DNA from: Gossypium raimondii | Taxonomy: Eukaryota; Streptophyta; Magnoliopsida; Malvales; Malvaceae | Assembly: GCF_025698545.1 (NCBI RefSeq) | Contig: NC_068567.1 | Coordinates: forward strand, 7,936,001-8,000,000 | Direction of reading: 5' to 3' | Length of the DNA: 64,000 bases | Part shown: one piece after another, positions 50,601-61,621 of the stretch | How the letters are laid out: the number at the start of each line of letters is the position of its first letter | Position numbering within the stretch: the first letter of the stretch is position 1 | Program-made: the position numbers and the translations under genes | Notes under the pieces: generated by a model | Database searches by the model: none | The model's input: the letters and a program-made list of their open reading frames with translations, nothing else | What the model was told of the DNA's origin: nothing

Positions 50601-50913
50601 CTTTGACTTTTAAACCTTATTATTATTATTACCCTTGCATCGTGAAGATTTAATTTGTTAATGATTTAATTTTTTAAATTTTGTTTATAGGATGAATTTT
50701 CTTAAAAGTAGGTTTGTGTGGCTATATTATTTGTCTTTAATATATATTTTGATTGTTGTGATATATGGCATGATTTAATTAGTGGATGTGATCTTTTGTT
50801 GAGTATGATTTATGATGCAAGTTTAATTATTGGTTCTGTTTGGTTTAATTGATGAATGATTGAGATTTTAATTATGAGTGGCTAGGAATTAATAAGATAC
50901 CATAATAAAGGTA

Positions 50914-52255
50914 CAATGGGAACGACTGGCTATGGGTTGGTGCAAAGTGAACACTGATGGGGTTGTACGGAGTGATGATGAAATGGTTGCGACTGGTGGT
51001 GATACTCTTGTTGGACAGCACACGTTAGTGAACAAAATAGATAAATATAATAAATAAATATTCATATATAAAATAAAATATAAATAGAATAATTTATATT
51101 TAATTCGTCAAATACGAAAATCAATCAAAACCATAACAAAAATTGAAATCGAAAATAAGAATAGAGATTTTACTAAATGTTGAGGCTTGTGAAACACAAT
51201 TTCCTTAAGACAAATTCAGCCGCTCCTATGGTACTTGGAGATGGATGAATGTCTCCCAAGATACAACAATTTAATGATCAAAGCAGCAGCACAAATGATA
51301 CATTTTTCTATCATCGGAACGTTTGAAAAATACGGAGAAGAAAAGAAGAGTTTATGAGAGCAACAAAATTTCGGTGTGAGAGAATAGGGAGTGTATAAAA
51401 ACCTTCAGAATTCATAGCCTTTTATAGGAATTGAGAATGTTGGAATTTTGGAAAATTTCCACAAAATCTGTCATTAAAGAGCCAGTAAATCAATTTGATT
51501 AAAAAATTAAATCAAATTGATTGGAATCAAATAAACAAGATAAGTGTCCTTATATAAGCAGATTATGTCTACTGAGGAAAAAATAATTTCGTGTTGGGCT
51601 AAAATATCTACAAACCCAACCGGTCCGGATGTTTTGCATCGTCAACGTCGTGCGGGTGCGCCCCAACCCTGTCAGGTTTGGACCTACACCCCTTTGCGCT
51701 TGAGACAATGTTCTAAACTTAGTCATTCAATCACTTTTTTAGAGGGTTCCCATATACAAACACATTTCACACTTTGTATTTAACCAATGTGGGATCTAAG
51801 CCTTTACTTTTCCTCAACAAATATTTCCAAGTAGCTTACTTTGAGCATCAAGTTCTCATTCATCACTCAACCATTTTGAGCATATGATATACCGTTGTAA
51901 AGGTCTCATGAAGTAGAATATGAAACCATAATTTTATGATTCAACTATCCACTTTTACCTATTAAGAATATGCCTCAAAGTTCCATAAAAATAAAATTTT
52001 TCCAACAATACTCGGGATTGTCAAATAGGCTGAATGATCGAACTTTGTAGGAGGATTGGGGTGCATATGATAGGCTTGTTCATGCTTGGCAACTGAGAGC
52101 TAGGCAAGTGATCTTGGAGTTGGATGATATGTCAATTGTCCAAATGGTGAACGGGCAAGGAAATGTTGTGTTCTGAGCTATACAGTGGAGTTAAGACGTT
52201 AAGGTAAAATATTTATTTAAAAAAAGGAACCGTGTTGCTGATGCAATGGTTTTGG
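50914..52255 (+). pseudogene. retroelement RNase H remnant, split by a solo LTR
   Basis: 50914-51008 encodes QWERLAMGWCKVNTDGVVRS, the start of a plant LINE-type RNase H domain. After the inserted LTR, about 52045-52255 continues with WGAYDRLVHAWQLRARQVIL, ELDDMSIVQMVNG and KNRVADAM, the second half of the same domain. Stops and a frame slip are present. Neither endonuclease nor RT is seen nearby, so only the 3' end of an element, or an isolated domesticated-type domain, remains. Confidence 0.75.
51009..52007. mobile_element. solo LTR (999 bp) inside the RNase H remnant
   Basis: Starts TGTTGGACAGCAC and ends TTTTTCCAACA, giving a TGTTGGA...TCCAACA terminal inverted repeat. ATACTC flanks both sides (51002-51007, followed by an extra T, and 52008-52013), consistent with a 5-6 bp target duplication with one base of uncertainty. 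No coding region of note. The short ORF at 51544-51783 has no domain. Confidence 0.75.
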
Positions 52256-52284
52256 TCTGTCTATAGGCCAAATACACAGTCCTT

Positions 52285-55200
52285 TTTTAAGCATATTTCA
52301 TGGATCCATCGTTAATTCTACTAATTTTTCTTAAACATTGTCTATAACATCATTGATGAAATCACGTATTGTGGAGTGTGAATATCCATTGTCGATCAAA
52401 GCTTTCCTACTCTCTTCACTCATCTCTTTTACCCTCTTTCTAACATCACTATTCTGCTCCATCACACACTAGATTCCTTTCTTTATCGTCTCAGCCCTCA
52501 CTATTTCAAGTTCACCCCTACTTATAACATATCTCCTAGAATCCATGTTAATTTCCACTGCTAATCCCAACTCCCTCACCAATTCAAACGCGTTCAGCTA
52601 TTGCTATACATAAAGTGGCCACGTCACCATCGGAACTCCGAACAATATACTTTCTATCGTCGAGTTCCACCCACAGTGCGATATGAACCCTCCAATCGTT
52701 GAGTGGCCCAAAATCGCTATTTGCAGTGCCCAACCAATGATCTTACCTATGTTATGCGTCCGATCTAAAAACCCTTCTAGTAAAACCTCCGATGCGTCGT
52801 CATAATCTGTAACTCCTTGGAATTTGAGGTTAGAAGTTTTGTGATTTGTAGGTAGGGTCAGTGGCTAGTTCGGGTATTTGAAGTCATGTTTACGGTTTAG
52901 TGTCAAAATGGGCTTGTTGGTCTGGTGGTTTGTTGTGTGTTTGTGTACCTTTGGGTTTTGAGTTCGAGCCATCATGTGTGTGGTTTGGGGAAATAATTTT
53001 AATTTAGTTTTGTTGTAACGTCCAAAATACCTATTTTAATTTTAATTATTTTTTTTTGATTTTGGATAAGACTTCCCAAGATCACTTTCACGTTCTGTTG
53101 TTTCTCTCCCTACTCTCTCTTGTTAGTTTTTATTTTTCTTCTCTTCTTTTTATTTTTCTTCGGGTTTTAAAAATTATACATTTCTCTGCAATTAAGTTAT
53201 CTTCTTTAATTTTCGTTGATGGTTTTTGGGTAGTTCAAGGTTTTGAGTAGAGGTAAGTGGTGTAGGTTTTTGGTAAAGTAATTTTAGGTTTTATATGTGT
53301 TAGATTGGTATGGTGATGATATTGGTTCTTGTTTGTGTAATTAAGATTTCAAAATTGTGTTGAGGAGGCGTTCCAATCTTCTTTCGTGTTTGGAATCGCG
53401 AATTCAGGTGTGGGTTCGGTAACACTTTCTTTTCATTGACGAAATTTTGATTTAGTTCAATGAAATTTGATATAATTGGTGTATCTTTGAAAAATTACCA
53501 TTCGAAGTGTCAACTATTACGATTTACCTTGAAATACTATGGGTTTTTGGTGTGTTACTAGATTAACAATGGTTGGGTAGCGTCTCGAGAGCAAAGTCAC
53601 GTTCTACAGTTAGTTCTGGTGTGGTTTCGTGACCACACGAGTGGCCACACGGGCATGTGCCCCAACATGGGTAGTTCACATGGTAGTGTAGATTTGGGAA
53701 TTAGGGTTTCTGGGCAGGATTAGGTGCCACACGGCCATGGCAGACGATCGTGTGGCTGATTTGGAAAAATTAGTCGATTTTTACATGGCCATCTCTCTTG
53801 GGTACACGCGCGTGTGCGTTTGGGAATTTAGGGTTTTTGATGAATTGTGGTGTCACACGGCCTGACCACACGGGCATATGTTCCCACACGGACGTGTGAG
53901 ATCTCCACACGATTGTGTCTTCTCTGCTCTTAATTTTTAGCACTTTTGGACAGTGAGTTACACGGGCTACTCACACGGACGTGTGGCCTTATGTCGCCAA
54001 TTTTTGTATTGTGTCTATTTTTGACTTGTTTGTGATCTTGTGGGTTCCGAACCTCAGTTAGGTCTTAGTAAGGGTGGTTGGGACTCTGTTTGGCTAGGAC
54101 TTACGAGTTTTTTGTAATCGTTACACTAATATAATGATTCGTCATTGCGATGTTGCCTAATAATTCTGTATTGTGATACTTGATTCTGAACCTGGAGTGA
54201 TTTGAATGTGTGCATTTCTGATTTCGTACTCTGCTTCTGTAAGTCTATCTTCAAAAGGTGTGCATTTTTCATTTGCATTAATCTTTTTAGATTGGGTTGC
54301 GAAGAGAAAGGAGTCAGATTTGTTTTTGCAGTTTCAACTGCAATACGTCTGTATATCGGTTTACCGCACAGTACGTCATATATGTCAGCTTTGCTGCATA
54401 TTAACATTTGAGTGGCTTAGTCCACATACTTGGTGTGTAGGGTTGGATGGGCCTTTCGAGGTCCTATGTGGTGTGCATGGTTGGATGAGCTTAGTTAGCC
54501 TTTTTGGGGTATGATTAGGGGATGGAGAGGTGTTTGGCTGGATGGGTGAGATTACTTTCTAACTTGTTACATACCATTTGCATCTGTTTACATGTTGTTT
54601 GTCTAAATGATGATCTTAATTACATGTTGTTTGTCTGAACGTTGGGTAATTATTGTGTGTGATTGGGTGTGATTGGAACTTTGTAAACGCGACTTGTGAG
54701 TTTTGTATCCGTATTTTTTATTTCTGATCGGTTGTTCGGGTAATGTTTTGAGAGCATTCTGGTTTGTTTCTTCATCTTTTTGCTTCTTATGTTTAGATTC
54801 GAACTCATACTGAGCTTGTGTAGCTCACCCCCCTCAGTTTCCCTTGCAGGTACATTTCTAAATTCTGACGCTAGACTCAGTATGCAGAGGTCTCGAACGG
54901 TCGCGGTTAAAAATAAATTAACAGTTCTTCTTTTCAGTTTCCATTTTGTTATACGGTCTTGAACTGTAAGGTTTTATAAAATCTGTGGTACAATTTTTGT
55001 TTTTTTTATTTTTCTCGTAAATCTTACTTTTTTCATAAATTAAACTTATCTGTTTTATTTTCTGATTGAGATCTAGAAGATTAAATTTTCTTGGTTCGTA
55101 AAGGGATAAATATGTATGTAATGGAATTTGATATAATTTGTTTTGTAAAACTTTCCTACGATCACGTCGATGATCAATGTAACCTCCAGGATTTGGTCTA

Positions 55201-55650
55201 ACTTCTAGGCCGAGTTTTGGGGCACTACATAATCAGTTAGGCTTGCCATTGAACTCTTGGATGGGTTTGGGGGTTGTAGTGACCACAAGAACCGATGCCC
55301 ACTTTGTTCCAGTGCACAAATGATCTCTTTCACTTGATCCCCATTAAAACTCCCCCCGCTCCCGAAGTAGAGAAACACCGCAGATGAAATAGGTTGTTCA
55401 TCCAGCCATTTCATGATATCAGAACTCTGATGGACCTCACTTTCATTATCGAGATCCTATATACTTCCCACCATAAAAAAGGGAACTGACTGCATGGGAT
55501 TCCAGCTCCCAAAACGTGTTCATCATTATACCCTTGGCCTTTCTTAGCCTTCTTACCAAGTTGTTCACCATAGGAAGAGATTTAGGTTTGAGCATAACAG
55601 TGGGAAAAAGTTTAGATGAAACAAGGTTAAGATAAGAAGGTATGGTGAAG
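52285..55650 (-). pseudogene. UDP-glycosyltransferase copy 2, 5'-truncated and split by an LTR
   Basis: Minus strand. 55650-55235 and 52802-52285 align with the middle and C-terminal parts of copy 1. Shared pieces are the TIPSYLN-like start, [37 protein letters not shown], then the PSPG box and [11 protein letters not shown]-type tail. The first 130-odd residues, including the catalytic His region, are missing upstream of 55650. Several stops occur in both parts. A solo LTR (52808-55229) lies inside. Removing it with one TAATC restores collinearity with copy 1 at about its position 30260. Confidence 0.88.
52808..55229 (+). mobile_element. solo LTR (2422 bp) of the same Ty3-type family
   Basis: Begins TGTAACTCCTTGG and ends GGGGCACTACA, with a perfect TAATC duplication at 52803-52807 and 55230-55234. 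It is collinear with the LTRs of 32364-38302, including the palindrome-rich zone at about 53620-53990. It has only one unit of the AACTGCAA... repeat (54330-54420) where those have two. No interior sequence is left, so it arose by LTR-LTR recombination. Confidence 0.9.
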
Positions 55651-56983
55651 ATTATGATTGATAGTCGTTTGTTTTGATGGTGTTTGTTCGACTGCTCACA
55701 AGAATGTGAAAGTAGCTGTAGAAGTTGAGCGGGTTTAGCTTGCGACAATCATCATTTTTGGTAGTTAATCATCAGGTGGAAAATGAAAATTTTGGTCCCT
55801 AGATGATTTCTCATTGATGATAAAGACGATCAATCGGTAATGGGAGTAGAAGAGGCTCTTGATTAATGCTGGGCCTAAGGTAGTGTTCAAGGCAGGTGGA
55901 TCAAACCGAAGATAAGGGCATTTCTTTAAATAACTGGCCCAATATATTTTTTAAATATTAATGTTGAATTTTAGGCACACATCTTTTTAATATATTTTTA
56001 ATTTACTCATTTTCATGAAATAATTATAAAAAAAAAGTAAATGAACTTAATTTGATGGTCAAGATATTTACCGACCTAAGTGTGACATTGATTCGAGTTG
56101 CGTTAGTTGCATTGTTGTTAGGGTTTTGCCCTCCTCTTATCATTTACACAAAAAAAATTCATTAATAAATACCATTATTATCATTATTTTATAAATAACA
56201 CAATTAATATAAAAAATTAATTGTATAGTACTTTACAATAATCATATATGGTTTTCTATATTATTAAATATTTTTAATTAAAAGATGAAAATGATTATAA
56301 TATTTTTTAAAAATTATTCTTATGCTTAATTAATTAAATAATTGTTTATACCATAAATGCTTCTACAAATAATCATTTACTAAATATGTACAATAATTAA
56401 AAATTAATATAAGTACATCAAACCTGATTATTTTTTTCAAAGAAATATACATACTTCAACATGTTTTTAAAAAAGATTCAGGACAAGCTTTTGACAAATT
56501 TGGTATTTCATTGAGATTTAAATTTCTCACAGAAAAATCACAGCTTTTAATTTTAAAAATCCATCCTTATATACTTTTATAAAAACAACATCAAGAATTT
56601 CATTTTTTCCAATTACATATAGAATAAAAATAGTTTATGTTTGAATTTTTTTTCATAAATAGATTATTTGAGTTTATTAAAAAATACACATCTATTTTTT
56701 TTTCGAAAACTTTCAAAACACTTACATAAATTAATAAAAGTTGCGGTCTCTTATAATTTAGATGCTTCAATGGATTTAAGTACCCTCACGTTAGAGAAGA
56801 CGATTACTACTAATGAAAATCAAAGGATGAAATGGTGATAAAAATTGTATAGATTTTAGATATTTGAAAAGATGAAAGTTAAATATCGCTTTTGGTTTCT
56901 AAGGAGGTGAAAATTTTAACCTTTTTTTTTTCAACAACACAAAGATACACTTTTTTTCAAATACAAGCTATAAAAAATGGGTT
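55651..56983. other. AT-rich intergenic DNA, no gene seen
   Basis: Only low-complexity DNA with poly-A/T runs. It separates UGT copy 2 from the Mutator-like structure. Confidence 0.5.
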
Positions 56984-57340
56984 TAGTACCAATAAAGGCC
57001 CAGTTCCGAAATTATTTTCAGAAATGGGTCGTTTCTAAAAATAATGACTTGTATAGACCGAAAATCCAAAAACATGTTGAGTGGACGCGTTTGCACGTCA
57101 GCACTTGTTTTTTTTGTGTTAGGTAAAAACACGCTGACATGGACGCACTTTAGTAAAAAGCGCTAACGAGGATGTGCTTTTAGCAGTGCAATCCCCAGTG
57201 GGTTATTTGCAAATTAGAGCCTAGGTTTAGAGTTTTGGGTTTGATTAGGGTTTAAGAAAATTTAAATTAGGGTATTAGGTTTTTAATTGTTTAAGGTTTT
57301 AGGGTTTAATTTCTTGAAAAGGACCTAGAAAAAATATATA

Positions 57341-57413
57341 TGTTGCTACCCAGGATTGAACGGGGGACCTTTAGTGTGTAAGACTAACGTGATAACCACT
57401 ACACCACAGCAAC
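57341..57413 (-). tRNA. tRNA-Val (anticodon UAC), left arm of the MULE
   Basis: On the minus strand, from 57413 down, a 72-nt cloverleaf plus discriminator A is seen. Acceptor GTTGCTG pairs with TAGCAAC (one G-T). The anticodon stem TTAGT/ACTAA is perfect. The loop CTTACAC has U33, anticodon TAC (57380-57378) and A37. The T arm has TTCAATC with one C-T mismatch in its stem. The A box TGGTGTAGTGG and B box GTTCAATCC are present. T6 (A6 on the plus strand at 57329-57334) follows within 12 nt, as a Pol III terminator. No intron. It would decode GUA. It may be a functional nuclear tRNA gene or a decaying copy carried by the element. Confidence 0.7.
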
Positions 57414-57843
57414 CTATTGATTTTAAAATTGGAATTTAATTGTAATTATGTTTAGATTTATTTAAGAAGTCACATGATAATGAATGAAAGAGGGTTAATA
57501 TACTATTTGGTATTTAATTTTAACTTTAGTATTCAATTTAGTATTTGAAGTCAACAAAAAATTAAACATTGCAAATCATTTATCACTATACCAATAGCTA
57601 TTTAATGAGATTGAGTTAGATTGGTTTACGGTTTTTGTAAACATATGGCACGATCTAATCTAAATGAGAGTATATATTAATATGCGGCGCTTTTTAATTT
57701 CGTTTATGGAGTTAAAAAAAATTCACCACCAATTTATTAAATAATTATCATAACGTAACTACTTTATAAAACATTTTCTTCACTTGAATAACAAATTTAT
57801 TAAACCTCAAACCTGGCGGAATGCATCAATTTTGTTTTAAAAG

Positions 57844-58136
57844 AAACGCGTCATTTGCCAATAACCTCAGTTGTGAAGGAGACATACTTCCGTTTGGAGG
57901 CACTATTCCCAAAACGAGTAGCGAGTTATAAATGTCAAATACAGGGAGGCCATATATGGTGCCGGAAGGTATTGCAAGAAATTAATAAGGCTAAGGCGCG
58001 AGCCAATTCCATGCATGTAGTGTGTCACGATCGCGACAACCTATAGTTTTGGGTGACAGAGCTCGACAAACTGAACCAAGGTATTGTCGACGGACAATAT
58101 CGTGTACACCTCAGAAATAGGACTTGCGACTGTGGG
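57844..58136 (+). pseudogene. MULE transposase C-terminal fragment, left arm copy
   Basis: PITSVVKETYFRLEALFPKR opens at about 57858, then CRKVLQEINKAKARANSMHV, a TAG stop at 58043-58045, QGIVDGQYRVHLRNRTCDCG and an abrupt end at 58136. This is the region leading into the SWIM zinc finger of MuDR-type transposases. It is an inverted duplicate of about 59940-60232 and shares its TAG stop. Confidence 0.8.
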
Positions 58137-58149
58137 TCATTTCATGTAT

Positions 58150-58240
58150 TTCCAAAATTATTTACGGAAATAGACCGTTTCTAAAAATAATGACGGGTAT
58201 GGACTGAAAACTCAAAAACGCATTGACGTAGACACGTTAT
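58150..58240 (+). repeat. third copy of the MULE terminus, direct to the left end
   Basis: CCAAAATTATTTACGGAAAT, GACCGTTTCTAAAAATAATG, ACGGGTATGGACTGAAAACT and a CACGTCAACG zone repeat the sequence seen at 56995-57110. It suggests that a second, partly nested element starts here. Confidence 0.75.
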
Positions 58241-58557
58241 TAGGGGATATCCCAGAAACACGCTTCCACGTCAACGTTTTTTTTGTGTCAAGCAAAAGCG
58301 CATTGATGAGGACGCATTTTTGACCTTGTAATCCCCCAACGGTCACCTCCAACGGCCATTTAAAAATCTGACCGTAGGTCCAACGGTCGGGAAAAAAAGT
58401 ATAAAAACTCCCTACAACCCATTTTTTCACACCAAATTCCAAATTTCTCTCTAAATTTCTCAAAAAAAATCTTTAAAGCTATCTAAATTTTTTTTATTTT
58501 AGTCTGAATTAGTATTATTATTTTTTATAATTTCTAAGAAATTTGATCGTGTTAGCA

Positions 58558-59412
58558 ATGGTTCGGCAATTAATTCGTCTCGATGATAAACATATCTCCG
58601 TCGACCAAATGAAAATGATAAGGGTTAATTTCATTTTTCTTAATATTATTTAATTTTTTATTTAATTTTTATAATTTAATTAATATTTTTTTATAATAGT
58701 CGGTAGATCGAGTGTTATAATGTTTTATTCGTAATCTACCTGGTCCTCCATCATCGTTGATCGAAAATTACTTGAGAGAAGCGAATTTTTGACACGTGGC
58801 TCATATAGGCCAGGGTGCAAGTTGGACCCAAAACTCAATAGCACGTTTGTGGAGAGGTGGATACCCGAGATGCACACGTTCCATTTTCCATGTGGGGAGT
58901 GTATTATCACTTTGGAGGATGTGTAGTTACAGTTGGGCTTACTAATGGATGGCTCCGTACTCACCAGGTCCGCTCAATCTACTGATTGGGGAGCCATATG
59001 TTACGATCTTTTGGGTGCGATTCTAGATATTATTTATGGAGGTCGGATCGTTATGGGCTAGTTACGAGAGAAATTCCCAATGCCGAGGGATGATTTGACC
59101 GAAGTACAAAGAGTACGATATGCTCCGGCGTACATCCTTCAGATCATCGAAGGTTATCTGATGCCGGATAAGTCACGAAACCTCGTACATCTAAGGTGAC
59201 TGCTGAAACTTATCGATTTTAGAGCAGCTGGTGAACTTAGTTGGGGGTCTACCATGTTGGCAACATTGTATCGGGAGATGTATCGGGCAACGCAACCAAA
59301 TAAAATCAACATTGGAGGTTGCCTCTTATTGCTACAATCATGGGCTTAGTTTCGCTTTCCATTTTTCCGTCCTCGAGTAAACCACCCATATACATTCCCA
59401 CTCGTAACAAGG
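58558..59412 (+). pseudogene. plant mobile domain (PMD, aminotransferase-like) pseudogene
   Basis: The start ATGGTTCGGCAATTAATTCG (58558) gives MVRQLIRLDDKHIS. After a short intron (about 58618-58700) come NLPGPPSSLIENYLREANF, FHVGSV/CTRSIFH in shifted reading, and LTRSAQSTDWGAICYDLLG; farther on GYLMPDKSRNLVHLR and LYREMYRATQPNKINIGG. These match the PMD family, found in MAIN/MAIL proteins and in Ty3 and MULE transposons. Four or more stops replace Trp codons (TGG to TGA/TAG, for example at about 58789, 59058 and 59198), and frame slips occur. It ends at a GTAAAAC donor-like site. I infer an accessory gene of the MULE. Confidence 0.75.
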
Positions 59413-59589
59413 TAAAACTTATATTAGATTTTACAATTATTAAATAGATTTAATAAAATATTTTTACGTCATCGATTTTTGAATATTTTTGTACAAATTA
59501 TTTTTATATTGTTTCATTTAATAAAATAGATGTTCTTTTGAATATTTTTATACAAATTATTTTTATATTGTTTCATTTAATAAATTAGA

Positions 59590-60250
59590 AGTTCTTTCAA
59601 TGTAGACATGTTGGCATTTTATGACTCGGGTTCCTACACCACCCGCATAACTTCTATTGGCTCGTTCTTTTCCAGATATCCATATTATCACGTATTCTAG
59701 TCGAGAACGGTGGACGTTTTGGTTTGCAAGACAATTCTCTATTCAGTAACAACTTAAACAGAGCAAGCGATACAGATGACCACTTACGTTCATTTGGGAC
59801 TGGTGGGAATACGCGTCTCCACACGTTGTACATGTATTCTAATTTGTATACTTCGTCGACATAGCTCATGGGATCCAAACTGAGATTCTGACAAGCTACA
59901 ATTACATGAGCGCATGGATAACGAGGTGCATCAAGCCTCCCACAGTCGCAAGTCCTATTTCTGAGGTGTACATGATATTGTCCATCGACAATACCTTGGT
60001 TCGGTCTGTCGAGCTCCTTCACCAAAAACTATAGGTTGTCGCGATCGTGGCACGCTACATGCATGGAATTGGCTCGCGCCTTAGCCTTATTAATTTCTTG
60101 CAATACCTTCCGGCACCATACATGACCTCCCTATATTTGACCTTTATAACTCGTTGCTCGTTTTGGGAATAGTGCCACCAAACAGAAGTATGTCTCCTTC
60201 ACAACCGAGGTTATTGGCAAATGACGCGTTTCTTTTAAAACAAAATTGAT
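59590..60250 (-). pseudogene. MULE transposase C-terminus with SWIM and CCHC zinc fingers, right arm copy
   Basis: Minus strand from about 60232: VVKETYFC, ALFPKRATSYKGQI, CRKVLQEINKAKARANSMHV, a TAG stop near 60032, then the open frame 60025-59654. The SWIM motif is complete: CDCGRLDAPRYPCAHVIVAC (C-X-C-Xn-C-X-H). YVDEVYKLEYMYNVWRRVFP follows. After a TAG near 59652 the same frame continues to a CCHC knuckle (CGWCRNPSHKMPTC, about 59600-59642). The DDE catalytic part is not present. Function lost; only the DNA-binding tail region remains. Confidence 0.85.
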
Positions 60251-60661
60251 GCATTCCGCCAGGTTTGAGGTTTAATAATTTGGTTATTCAAGTGAAGAAA
60301 ATGTTTTATAAAATAGTTACGTTATGATAATTATTTAATAAATTGGTGGTAAATGTTTTTTAACTCCATAAACGAAATTAAAAAGCGTCGCATATTAATA
60401 TATACTCTCATTTAGATTAGATCGTGCCATATGTTTACAAAAACCGTAAACCAATCTAACTCAATCTCATCAAATAGCTATTGGGATAGTGATAAAGGAT
60501 TTGCAATGTTTAATTTTTTGTTGGCTTCAAATACTAAATTAAATATTGAAGTTAAAATTAAATACCAAATAGTATATTAATCCTCTTTCATTCATTATCA
60601 TGTGACTTCTTAAATAAATCTAAACATAATTACAATTAAATTCCAATTTTAAAATCAATAG

Positions 60662-60734
60662 GTTGTTGTTGTGTAGTGGTTATCACGTTAGTCTTACACA
60701 CTAAAGGTCCCTAGTTCAATCTTGGGTAGCAACA
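60662..60734 (+). tRNA. tRNA-Val (anticodon UAC), right arm of the MULE
   Basis: 72-nt cloverleaf plus discriminator A, sharing the anticodon arm TTAGTCTTACACACTAA with the left copy. Acceptor GTTGTTG/TAGCAAC and T stem CCTAG/TTGGG form with G-T pairs only. D-arm TGTGTAGTGGTTATCAC is the same apart from G9 to T. A T7 run at 60741-60747 follows as a Pol III terminator. It differs from the left copy at about six positions, all compatible with folding. Confidence 0.65.
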
Positions 60735-60765
60735 TATATATTTTTTTCAATTTTTTTCAAAAATT

Positions 60766-61123
60766 AAACCCTAAAACCCTAAATAATTAAAAACATAATA
60801 CCCTAATTTAAAATTTCCTAAACCCTAATCAAACCCCAAAACTTTAAACCTAGGCCCTAATTTGCGAATAACCCACTAGGGATTACACAGCCAAAAGCGC
60901 GTCCACGTCAGCGCGCTTTTGCCTGACACAAGGAAAAAAGCTTTAAACCCTAAAACCCTAAATAATTAAAAACATAATACCCTAATTTAAAATTTCCTAA
61001 ACCCTAATCAAACCCCAAAACTCTAAACCTAGGCCCTAATTTGCGAATAACCCACTAAGGATTACACAGCCAAAAGCGCGTCCACGTCAGCGCGCTTTTG
61101 CCTGACACAAGGAAAAAAGCTTT
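60766..61123 (+). repeat. 179-bp tandem duplication in the right arm
   Basis: AAACCCTAAAACCCTAAATA...GGAAAAAAGCTTT occurs at 60766-60944 and again at 60945-61123 with very few differences (for example CTAGGG versus CTAAGG). The left arm has one copy. The near-identity implies a recent event. Confidence 0.9.
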
Positions 61124-61265
61124 GACATGAAAGCGTTTTTCCATGATATCCCCTAAAAGCGCGTCCACGTTAGCGCGTTTTTGGGTTTTCGGTCCATACC
61201 CGTCATTATTTTTATAAACGGCCAATTTCTGTAAATAATTTAAAAAATGACCTTTATTGGTACTA

Positions 61266-61621
61266 TATCTAGATACTTTAGTACATAAATTTGAATTGGT
61301 AAATTAATTATTTAGATCCTCAAAATTATTATTTTTAAAATTTTCAAAAATTTTATGTATTATTTAGAATTTTTATTTATTTAAATTTTTATGAATTTTA
61401 AAAATATTTATGAAAATTTGGATTTTTTATAAAAGTTGAGAATTTTAAAAATATTTTGAATTTGAAATTTTGTTGAGAAAGACTAATATGCTCATTTTTA
61501 AAATTTATAAGAACTGTTTACACTAATTTATTATTTGAATAATTTAAATTATTTAAATTATTCGAATCTAAAATTTAACTTAAATTAAACTTAAAAATTA
61601 AATCAAATCGAATCAAATTTT
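61266..61621. other. AT-rich DNA, no gene seen
   Basis: Low-complexity A/T sequence between the MULE end and UGT copy 3. Confidence 0.5.

Larger units (their letters stand above)
56984..61265. mobile_element. Mutator-like (MULE) structure with long inverted arms
   Basis: The left end AGTACCAATAAAGGCCCAG and right end, reverse-complemented, AGTACCAATAAAGGTCATT match. The similarity continues through AAATAATGAC and GACCGAAAA into arms of more than 1 kb: left 56984-58136, right 59940-61265. Each arm holds a GCGCGTCCACGTCAGCG-like zone, a telomere-like AAACCCTAA zone, a tRNA-Val gene and part of a MULE transposase gene. The centre holds a third terminus-like copy (58150-58240), a plant-mobile-domain pseudogene and the rest of the transposase C-terminus. 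No clear 9-bp target duplication was found. It could be one element with very long arms or two related elements inserted head to head. Confidence 0.75.
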
